Shown here in pieces: positions 22,189 through 31,532 of a stretch of DNA of 64,000 nt; within the stretch, counting starts at the first letter, position 1, and each line of letters begins with the position of its first letter. Source of the DNA: Cyathus striatus (taxonomy: Eukaryota > Basidiomycota > Agaricomycetes > Agaricales > Nidulariaceae); the NCBI GenBank assembly GCA_025738555.1, contig JAOVFP010000004.1, forward strand, positions 3,658,001-3,722,000, given 5' to 3'. The notes under the pieces are model-generated. The model was not told the origin of the DNA and did not search any database. It saw only the letters and a list, made by a program, of their open reading frames with translations. Made by a program: the position numbers and the translations under genes.

Positions 22189-22304
22189 ATAAGTGTCAGC
22201 CAAATTTATCATTTAACAGCAGTGTTATATGATATGTGATATCATATAAGGACTATAAGTTATGAGTGAGGCATATATTATATGTAGTATACAGGTTACT
22301 CATA

Positions 22305-25300
22305 AAAACTCATTACTTTATGATTTCTATTGTTATTGTAATACTAGTATGTGTAATCATAAGTACTCATTATGTTATATTTCCTATTGTTATTGTCATA
22401 GTATTATGTGTACTCATAAGTACTCATTACTTTATGTTTCTATGTTTTATATTGTTATTGTAATAGTATTATGCATACTCATAAGTACTCATTACTTTAT
22501 GTTTCATATTATTATTGTAATACTAGTATGTGTACTCATAAGTACTCATTACTTCATGTTCTCTATTATTACTGTAATGCTTTCTATTATTATTTAATCA
22601 TATAATGTGTACTCATAAGTACTCATTAATTTATGTTTCCTATTGCTATTGTATTAATATTATGTGTACTCATAATGCTCATTACTTTATGCTTTCTATT
22701 GTTATTAATGTATTGCTATTACAGATTACTAGTTGATCTGCACTTCACATATTTCCCATGCTTTGCATTTGTCACGTACTTCACATGTGTCATGTTCATC
22801 ACACATATTCCCATGCCTCATATTTCTCCCGCACATTGCATTTGTCACATACTTCATGCGCATCATGTTCATCACACATATTCCCATGCCTCATATTTCT
22901 CCTGTGCATTGCATTTGTCACATACTTCATACACGTCACGTTCATCACACATATTCCCACACCTCATATTTCTCCCATGCATCGCATTTGTCATGTTTAC
23001 CACACATATTCCCATGCTTTGCATATGTCACATACTTCCTGCATATCACGTTTGTCACATATATTCCCACACTTCGCATATGTCACATACTTCCTGCATA
23101 TCATGTTTGTCACATATATTCCCATGCTTTGCATATGTCACATACTTCCCGCATATCACGTTTGTCACATATATTCCCATGCTTTGCATTTGTCACATAT
23201 ATTCTCTGTTAGATATTCAGGGTTGCACAGCTTCTTTGACAGCTGTCACTTGTCACCTGTCATACTTGACAGTTCTGTGATTGACAGATCCTTGATTGAC
23301 AGTTCTGTGATTGACAGATATATGATTGACAGATTGACAGCTGTCAGTTACCTTAGTTACATGGACCTTGGTTGGGACTTTGGTAGACACCCTCAGTATA
23401 TATAAACACTCTGTAACTTGGTAGTAGTTAACAAGTTTCCTCCCCATCTTGTGTCTGTGTCAGTGTTTGTGTCTGAGTTATTCACTTCCTTATTACCTTC
23501 CTTGCTCTCTGTTATTCTCTATTCTCTCTCCATCCACCCCCTCTATTCTTGTTACTTCTGACATTCCCATGCTTCATATCTGTCACATATTTGCTGCGCA
23601 TCACGTTTGTCACATATATTCCTGTGCATCACATTTGTCACATTCTTCCTGCCCATCACATCTGTCACACATATTCCCACACATCAATGCATCATACATT
23701 TCCCATACATCATATTTGTAACAATTTTCACATGTGTCACAATTCTCCCACATTACACATATATTGTATTTGTCACGCTTTAGCACATTTGTCATGCTTT
23801 CATGCATGTCATGCATCATGTTTGTCATATTCTTTATGAGCATCATGCTCTTATGCATGTTATGCATTTCATGCTTTCCAATCACATCAGATTTTTCTGT
23901 CTCTACCACTATTCAAGTTGTCATGAGAGTGGAGTAAGTATTTAATAGTATAGAGTGAATTATATATGCAGAGGAAACAATATGTACTTGTAAAATTGGA
24001 GATTGTAATATGGAAAATAACAATTAAAAAGTTATAGAAGTGTGGTAGTAATAAGAAGCTAGAATGAAAAATGTAGAGTGTATATGTAGTTGAAGTCTTA
24101 CCCCCACTGACAGAGCATGAGAAATTTGGAAATGGGATGATATGATGTTTAATAATCAGAATTAGATATGTAATGAGATGACAAAGTAAAAACTATAATG
24201 GTTAGAGTCTGGATATAAAAGATGGTGAGATCATATTTAACAACTGAATGGAAAAGGACATATACTGAAAGAACTACATATGGATAATAAATCTGAAGGA
24301 ATGGTGAGTATATGTGATTCCACATCACATCAAACTCACATGTCTCAGTTATTAAATGATCATGATTCTTGCATTAACTATTGGTTATTCTTATATCTTC
24401 AACACACATTATTAAGTCACATATATGCTTACTCTATATGATTACATGACACTTCTACACTGTCATGTGTTTCACATCTCTGATTTATATAGTTCTATTA
24501 GTATTAGTATCCATTCATACATATGAGACTCCCTCCTATACTTCTCTTCACTGAGTGCTCTGATTCCTTAGATATGAGAGGTATGAAACATTTTCATTAT
24601 AGACCTGTTGGAACCCCATAAACATGTCACAATCATGATACACATGCAAGCCTGATGTGCTTGAAACGTATTATGCATCTCAAAGATGTGACATCAGTAA
24701 TACTTATGATGTGTGTGAAAGCATGATGAAAGTCTCAAAGACATGATGAATGTGATGCATATGCAAATCATAAGAAACAGATGTGACTGATGTGACGAGC
24801 GTGACAAATGTGACGCGTGACGCGCATACAAAGTATGACAAATAGATGTGAGATGTGTGACATGCATAAGAGTGTAATGCTCATAAAGAACATGATAAAT
24901 GTGACATATAATGCACATGAAAGCATGACAAATACACTAAAGCATGACAAACACAATATATGTGTAATGTGAGAGAATTGTGACACATGTGACACACATG
25001 AAAATTGTCACAAATATGATGTTTGGGAAATGTATGATGCATTGATGTGCAGGAATATGCGTGACAGACATGATGGGCAGAAAGAATGTGACAAATATGG
25101 TGTGCAGAAATATATGTGACAAATGTGATGTGCAGCAAATATGTGACAGATATGAAGTGTGGAAATATATATGACAAATGCAAAGTGTGGGAATATATGT
25201 GACAAACATGATACATGGGAAGTATGTGACATATGCGAAGTGTGGGAATATGTGTGGCGAACATGATGTGCATGTGAATGCCATGACAAATGTGATGCAC

Positions 25301-25904
25301 AGGAGAAATATGAGGCATGGGAATATGTGTGATGAACGTGACATGCATGAAGTATGTGACAAATGCAATGCACAGGAGAAATATGAGGCATGGGAATATG
25401 TGTGATGAATGTGACGTGCATGAAGTATGTGACAAATGCAATGTGCGGGAGAAATATGAGGCGCGGGAATATGTGTGACGAACGTGACACATGTGAAGTA
25501 CATGACAAATGCAAAGCATGGGAAATATGTGAAGTGCAGATCAACTAGTAATCTGTAATAGCAATACATTAATAACAATAGAAAGCATAAAGTAATGAGC
25601 ATTATGAGTACACATAATATTAATACAATAGCAATAGGAAACATAAATTAATGAGTACTTATAAGTACACATTATACAATTAAATAATAATAGGAAGCAT
25701 TACAGTAATAATAGAGAACATAAAGTAATGAGTACTTATGAGTATGCATAATACTATTACAACAACAATAGGAAACATAATGTAATGAGTACTTATGAGT
25801 ACACATAATACTATTACAACAACAATAGGAAACATAATGTAATGAGAACTTATGAGTATGCATTATAGTATTACAACAACAATAGGAAATATAAAGTAAT
25901 GAGT
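22305..25904. repeat. Large palindrome: ~1.3-kb inverted arms around a ~0.75-kb loop
   Basis: Left arm 22305-23930 (with LTR-B at 23217-23563) and right arm ~24690-25904 are reverse complements over most of their length. Each has outer ACTCATAAGTACTCATTACTTTATG-type units of 55-60 bp and inner CACATATTCCCATGC.TCATATTTCTCC units (~50 bp), joined by the identical stretch TACAGATTACTAGTTGATCTG (22721/25548). The loop 23940-24680 is unique AT-rich sequence. Long His/Ser/Cys-rich frames across the arms are tandem-repeat artefacts. Confidence 0.85.
23217..23563 (+). repeat. Solo LTR-B in palindrome left arm
   Basis: Flanks TTCTC/TTCCC (4 of 5 identical; the local unit reads ATTCCC), consistent with a slightly decayed duplication. 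Contains a duplicated TTGACAGTTCTGTGA segment. Confidence 0.88.
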
Positions 25905-26753
25905 TGTCAATCCATGACAATCCTTGTACTTGTTATATATCAAACTCTTCCTTACTAATGTTTACTTGTTCCTTCCCTTTAATATTACTACCTTGTTCTC
26001 CAGCCGCAGCTATTTCTCCTATGACTATAATCTAGAGGCATACTACTAGTTTACCATGTTCTACATTTCATGGAGTTTACTTACCCCTAGGATGCCACAT
26101 ATGTTAGATATTCAGGGTTGCACAGCTTCTTTGACAGCTGTCACTTGTCACCTGTCATACTTGACAGTTCTGTGATTGACAGATTGACAGCTGTCAGTTA
26201 CCTTAGTTACATGGACCTTGGTTGGGACTTTGGTAGACAGCCTTAGTATATAAACACTCTGTAACTTGGTAGTAGTTAACAAGTTTCCTCCCCATCTTGT
26301 GTCTGTGTCAGTGTTTGTGTCTGAGTTATTTGCTCCCTTGTCACCTTCCCTGCTCTTTATTACTCTCTATCCTCTCAACCACCCTCCTTTATTCTTGTTA
26401 CTTCTGACAACATACCCATGGGCATTACTCCATACATATTCAGACAAAGTAGTTTACTATATAAACTACTCCTGTAATGTAGATAGACTTCAGTTTCAAA
26501 TCAACTACAATTACACTCTTTCTCCTACTTGGGCCTTGAACCAACTCCGCTATTTTGCCACTTACTCTGCTTTGTTCTAAATATGGAACTGGAAGTCTAA
26601 GGGGTGCAATACACAAGTTGAAGCCAATGTTCCACTACTCCCATACTTGTTCACTATCTCCATGCACCCTACTAATGTTGTACAAGTTACTCCACTACTT
26701 AGACTATCTACTCCAAGGTTCTTGTCCCTAGTAGAATAGAATGGGATGTGACA
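25905..26753 (+). repeat. 5' LTR of gypsy element G1 (LTR-B nested)
   Basis: TGTCAATCCATGAC...GGGATGTGACA. Net length without the nested LTR-B is ~536 bp, homologous to the reverse of 9704-10316. Outer flank TGAGT (25900-25904). Followed by GTATTTGAAACTCAC (putative primer-binding site) and G1 gag. Confidence 0.85.
26102..26409 (+). repeat. Solo LTR-B
   Basis: Duplication ACATA (26097-26101, 26410-26414). Nested in the G1 LTR. Confidence 0.93.
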
Positions 26754-27960
26754 GTATTTGAAACTCACTCCCTTAGATCTTCTCCACATTTTTGTCTTTT
26801 CTCTGATGACTACCCATACTGAGACTGCTTATCAATGCAGCCACCAGCAGCAAACAATTCTGCTGCAAGCCTGATGCAGTAATTGTTTGGCTTCTCAGCA
26901 ATCTGCTGCTCAACGTATGACTACCATCTCATGACCTCTTTCTGTTTCTCATTCTCCTGTTCCAGAGTTGGCCAGTGCATTGGTCTCAAGAATTCCTGTC
27001 TCAGCTGGACATGCTCAATGGGTGCTGCAACCAGCATTCGAGTATGTCAGCAATGCCTGACCCATGCTGCTTGTTTTTCCATTTGACCCAACACTCATTC
27101 CACATGCTACTATTGACTTTGACCCACAAGCTCCAACTCCAGGTCTAGCACCCCCTAAAGCACCTATACCTTCAGGTGCTGGGAGTGCTCTGCCACTACC
27201 TCCACCCGGAGATAATGGCAATGAGGGCAATGGTTATGAATCATCTGAGGATAGCTCCAACCATGAGCCCTCTAATGGTAATTCTCAGTTTGGTGATGTT
27301 GAGAATGAAGTTCCTCCCTCTGATCACGAAGATTCTGCAGGCCAAGGAGGAACTCCTCCTGGTGGGCCTGGCAGACCTGGAGGTTCTGTTCCTCCATCTC
27401 ATGGCTCCTCTTGCTCCTTTTGCTCATCCTCCTACCGCTCTCATTGACATTGTTTTGACAGAAAAGATGTAGTTGGTGCTCTGACTACCATAGTTGAGCA
27501 TATTATGGATCAGCTACCTCCTACTCCTGCACCACATGACAAGAAAGTCAAAGCACCTGACATCTTCGATGGCTCTAGCACTGATAAGCTGGATGCATTC
27601 TTAACTCAGTGCCACCTAAATTTCTGAAACAACCCCCACCTTTACAATAGTGACCAGATGAAAGTTGACTATATGTTAACTTTTCTCTGGGGATTTGCCA
27701 GGGCTTTGTTCAGTTCACATCTGGATGAGGATGTTTATGAGTGCTGGATGGATGATTGGCTCTTTTTTGTTAGTTTGCTCCAGACTCATTTTGGTCAAAC
27801 TAACCCATGCACAGAGGCTGAATTGGAGATTCATGCATTGAAGATAGAAAACCACCATCACATCACTTCGTATGAAATTGATTTCAACAAGTATGCTACC
27901 TTGTTGAACTGGGATGATCCTTCCCTCACTTCCCAATACTATTACAGCCTATGTCCACAC
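26754..27960 (+). pseudogene. G1 gypsy gag fragment
   Basis: A Pro/Ser/Gly-rich acidic leader frame (27064-27447) is followed by a capsid-like region: KAPDIFDGSSTDKLDAFLTQ (27550), YMLTFLWGFARALFSSHL, LLQTHFGQTNPCTEAELEIH and YEIDFNKYATLLNWDD, the helical 'F...L...FG....A...L..L.......Y...F..YA..L.W.D' pattern of Retrotrans_gag. A TGA at 27625-27627 and a frame change break it, and it ends abruptly at LTR-B 27961. Confidence 0.85.
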
Positions 27961-28268
27961 TGTCAGAAGTAACAAGAATAAAGGAGGGTGATTGAGAGAA
28001 TAGAGTGTGATAAAGAAGCAAAGAGGGTGATAGTAGAGCAAAGACTCAGACACAAACACAGACACAGACACAAGATGGGGAGGAAACTTGTTGACTACTA
28101 CCAAGTTACAGAGTGTATATATACTGAGGCTGTCTACCAAAGTCCCAACCAAGGTCCATGTAACTAAGGTAACAGACAGCTGTCAATCTGTCAATCACAG
28201 AACTATCAAGTATGACAGGTGACAAGTGACAGCTGTCAAAGAAGCTGTGCAACCCAGAATATCTAACA
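27961..28268 (-). repeat. LTR-B without matching flanks
   Basis: Minus-strand LTR-B joining G1 gag (left, CACAC) to Cop-B gag (right, CTATG); no duplication. A recombination junction. Confidence 0.88.
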
Positions 28269-29350
28269 CTATGATGCACTTTTGGCCATTAGGAAGAAGG
28301 AGGAGGAGTCCCTTCAGTCTCTCATCAACAGAGTCAGTGCTGCTATGAGGAACATCAAAAATCTTCGTCCTGCAGACTTCACATTGGACCAGTTGGATGA
28401 TGAACTCACTTCTATGGCTCTCATCAGAGCCTTACCAGAGGAGTACAGTTCATTTGTTTCAGCTTTGCTTATGAAGGACAAGTTGGACAAGGCAGCCGTT
28501 CATGCAGCCTTTATTGTAGAAGAGCAGAATCGCACTGCAAGGCCCTCTGACACATCTGACATCAAAGGAGCACTCTCTGCCTCTTCCTCATCTCGTTCTG
28601 GCCCTCAAAAATGCGATTTCTGCACTAGGACTGGTCATACTATGGCCACATGCTTCACATTTAAAAAGGCTCAGAAGACTGCTCAAGACAGAGCAAATAA
28701 CAAGTCCTCTTCTTCTCCTGGTTCATCATCCACTACTCCCTCCACTGCTTCAATGGCTCAATCATCAACTTCCCAAGTTACTGCTTCTCAAGTTACTGCT
28801 GCTGCTTCTGCTGGTATGGCTGTTGGTTCAGAATTTAATGGGAGTGCTACTGAATTTGCTGGAAATGCAAGTACTCATTCTCTGGATCCCTCAGATCCTT
28901 CCTACCCACTCCAACTTGATGCTGACTTTGATTGGAATACATATACAGGGGCGTCTTGTCATATGACACCCCATCGTCATTGGGTTCACAATTATGCACC
29001 CAAGAAGGTTCCAATCAAGTTAGCTGAAGGGAAAATTATTTATTCCCAAGGAGTGGGCACTGTGATCTTTCACCCAGTGATTAGAGGAAAGGTATCCAGA
29101 TCCATAGAATTTACTAGAGTCTTGCATGTACCCCAGCTCAGAAACAATTTACTCTCTTGTCTATATCTTACTCGTTGTAAGGGCATGATCATGACTGCTG
29201 GGTCACAGTTTGTTGATTTCAGCAAGAATGGAAGTCTCATATTCTCTGCTTCCATTACACCCAACAACAATGCATACTTGGATGGAGAGACAGAAGCACT
29301 TTCTGCTGTTTCTGAAGTAGCTAACATTTCTTCAACTTGCCCCATGGATT
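28269..29350 (+). pseudogene. Cop-B Gag C-terminal half, zinc knuckle and protease
   Basis: Copia-type capsid helices (EESLQSLINRVSAAMRNIKN, LTSMALIRALPEEYSSFVSA, AAFIVEEQ), CCHC knuckle CDFCTRTGHTMATC, Ser/Thr linker, then the protease region. The protease motif reads NTYTGASCHM: the catalytic Asp of DTGAS is a Tyr (TAT at 28942-28944), so the protease is dead. From the knuckle on it is highly similar to Cop-A; the capsid part is what Cop-A lacks. Confidence 0.88.
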
Positions 29351-29439
29351 TGTCAGAAGTAACAAGAATAGAGAGGGGTGGTTGAAGAGAGAATAGAGGA
29401 TAATAGAGAGCAAGGAAGGTGATAAGGGAGCAAATAACT

Positions 29440-29875
29440 TGTCATCTTCAATCTTGCAGCCTAGAGCAGTGAGCTTCTTGGAAGCTGCAACAACAGACTG
29501 AATGTAGAAGTCAATAGGCTTGGAAACATCATGGTGGACACTGTAAAACTCCTTCCTATACTGCATTCTAGTCCCAATAGTAGACTTCTCAAAATGGCCC
29601 TTGAGCTCAGCCCAAGCTGCCCTTCCAGACACCAGATCCTCTACAAGGTACTGGTAGTCATCATGAATCTTGGCATAGATGTAAGCAACCAGCTGCCTGT
29701 CAACAGCTTTCCACTGTTTCAATTCTTTGGGATCTTCAGGAGGAGACCCAGAGGAGACTCCTGTAATGCCTGCACCTAAAAAGAACATGTTCATCTTTTT
29801 GACCCAGATGTGCCAGTTGTTGGAAGTGAGGATGGGAATGTTGGCCATAAGTCCAGAAGCATTGTGGAGAGACAT
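29440..29875 (-). pseudogene. Cop-B Gag N-terminal half
   Basis: 145 codons of copia-type Gag capsid: MSLHNASGLMANIPILTSNN, WHIWVKKMNMFFLGAG, ELKQWKAVDRQLVAYIYAKI, GHFEKSTIGTRMQYRKEF. Truncated after KIEDDK where it runs into LTR-B. It shows that LTR-B is the LTR of a capsid-encoding copia family. Confidence 0.88.
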
Positions 29876-30037
29876 GGTGAATGATGAATGAAGGGATAGA
29901 GTTGATGATGAAGGAATGAATGATGAATTGTAATGGGACTACCAGAACAATCAGAGGACTGTAATTGAAAAAGGTTGATTGGTGAATAAGCAGTGGTAAT
30001 ATGTTGTGGCAAAGATTAAAAGGCGGGGCCCATAACC

Positions 30038-30348
30038 TGTCAGAAGTAACAAGAATAGAGAGGGGTGGTTGAAGAGAGAATAGAGGATAATAGAGAGCAA
30101 GGAAGGTGATAAGGGAGCAAATAACTCAGACACAAACACTGACACAGACACAAGATGGGGAGGAAACTTGTTGACTACTACCAAGTTACAGAGTGTTTAT
30201 ATACTAAGGGTGTCTACCAAAGTCCCAACCAAGGTCCATGTAACTAAGGTAACTGACAGCTGTCAATCTGTCAATCACAGAACTGTCAAGTATGACAGGT
30301 GACATGTGACAGCTGTCAAAGAAGCTGTGCAACCCTGAATATCTAACA
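30038..30348 (-). repeat. LTR-B, 5' LTR of the deleted Cop-B element
   Basis: 311 bp, followed on the minus strand by the same half-tRNA primer-binding site used by Cop-A and the TRIM. Confidence 0.92.
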
Positions 30349-30421
30349 GGATTTACAACTATGGCATCGTCGTCTTGCACATCATAATTATGCAGACATT
30401 CAGAAACTTATATCTGAAGAT

Positions 30422-31018
30422 ATGGCTACAGGAATTGTGATCAAGTCCAAGGAGAAGCCTGATCCCATCTGTGAACCTTGCTTAGCTGGCAAGATGCATT
30501 CTAATCCTTTCCCTTCATCTGAATCTCGCACTTCTGCCCCCTTAGAGCTCATTCATTCTGATCTCCATGGTCCTCTGCCCACTCAGACTTCATCTGGCTA
30601 TAAATACTGGATCACATTCATTGATGATTACACCAGATATCGTTGTGTTGCCTTCTTAAAGAAGAAGAGTGGTGCATTTGATGCTTTCAGGAGTTACAAG
30701 TCATTGGTTGAGAACCAACTTGGGAGAAAGATTAAAGCTTTACAGGATGACAAGGGAGGTGAATACATGTCTAATGCATTCATCAAGTTCACAGATAGGT
30801 GTGGTATCATTAGGAGACATACAGCTCCTGCCAGGCCTCAGCAAAATGGAGTTGCAGAGCGTGCAAATCGCACTATGGCTGATGATGTTACAGCAATGCT
30901 TAATGAGTCTCATCTTCCCCCATCATTTTGGGGTGAATGTTTATCTTCAATGGTTCATGTCTGGAATCGTCTCCCCACTGCCTCCTTGCCTAACAAAACT
31001 CCTTATGAGGCATGGTTC
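30422..31018 (+). pseudogene. Cop-B integrase fragment
   Basis: HHCC tail CEPCLAGKMHSNPF, core IHSDLHGPL, FIDDYTRYRC, DDKGGEYMSN, ARPQQNGVAERANR and SFWGECL.S. Ends at 31018 at the Cop-A LTR. Confidence 0.9.
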
Positions 31019-31345
31019 TGTTAGAAGTGATCTGACACTTCTCTGCTGACTAATGAACCTTAGGTAGACTTAGGTAAACTTAGGTACTGGACCTGGGTTG
31101 GGACCTTGGTTGGACCCTTAGACCTTGGTTGGACCCTTGGACCCTCGGACTTTGGTAGATAAGCTAGTAGTATATAATCCTGAGGTCCTATAGTGGCAAT
31201 CCCCACTTGCTCACTGTACATTGGACTTCAGGTAAGCTGTACACATACTACTTCAATCTAATACTTGCTCACTGTACATTGGACTTCAGACCCTATTGTG
31301 TCTCTCTCAGTCCTGCAGGTCACTGCCCTGGTTGTACATCTCACA
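31019..31345 (+). repeat. Cop-A 5' LTR
   Basis: 327 bp, TGTTAGA...TCTCACA. Confidence 0.95.
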
Positions 31346-31532
31346 GGTTATGGGCCCCGAGCTTTAACTGCTTGCTTGTTAAATCAACCTCCACTCCACA
31401 TTCTTTTTACCCAGTTGTTCTGGTAGTTCCACTACAACTTATCACCTTCCTTCTACTTGTGCTGTCTGGGATTTTACCAACAGTGCAGTTCCTACCACAC
31501 TCTGGTCTTTCTCCTCTGCACATCCATTCAGT

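Larger units (their letters stand above)
29351..30348 (-). mobile_element. Internally deleted Cop-B element
   Basis: Minus strand: 5' LTR-B 30038-30348, primer-binding site GGTTATGGGCCCCGCC (reverse of 30022-30037), start of gag from ATG 29875 (NIPILTSNNWHIWVKKMNMF, copia capsid start; ...EFYSVHHDVSKPIDFY), then a jump at ~29439 into the last 89 bp of LTR-B. GGATT duplication on both sides shows it inserted as an element. The deletion removed the rest of gag, all of pol and most of the 3' LTR. Confidence 0.88.
28269..31018 (+). mobile_element. Cop-B copia fragment (gag C-terminal half to integrase), with nested mini-element
   Basis: 28269-29350 and 30349-31018 are one copia body: the sequence breaks at GGATT (29346-29350) and resumes with the same GGATT (30349-30353), the duplication of the nested 998-bp element. 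The 3' side stops where the plus-strand Cop-A starts (31019). Confidence 0.88.

Noticed and set aside
22733..25644. Long His/Ser/Cys-rich reading frames on both strands (up to 235 codons)
   Set aside because: They follow the 50-60-bp tandem units of the palindrome in three frames at once and have no domain; they are repeat artefacts.
22300..25910. Regularly spaced repeats suggestive of a CRISPR array
   Set aside because: Units are degenerate and contiguous without unique spacers, and the genome is clearly eukaryotic.
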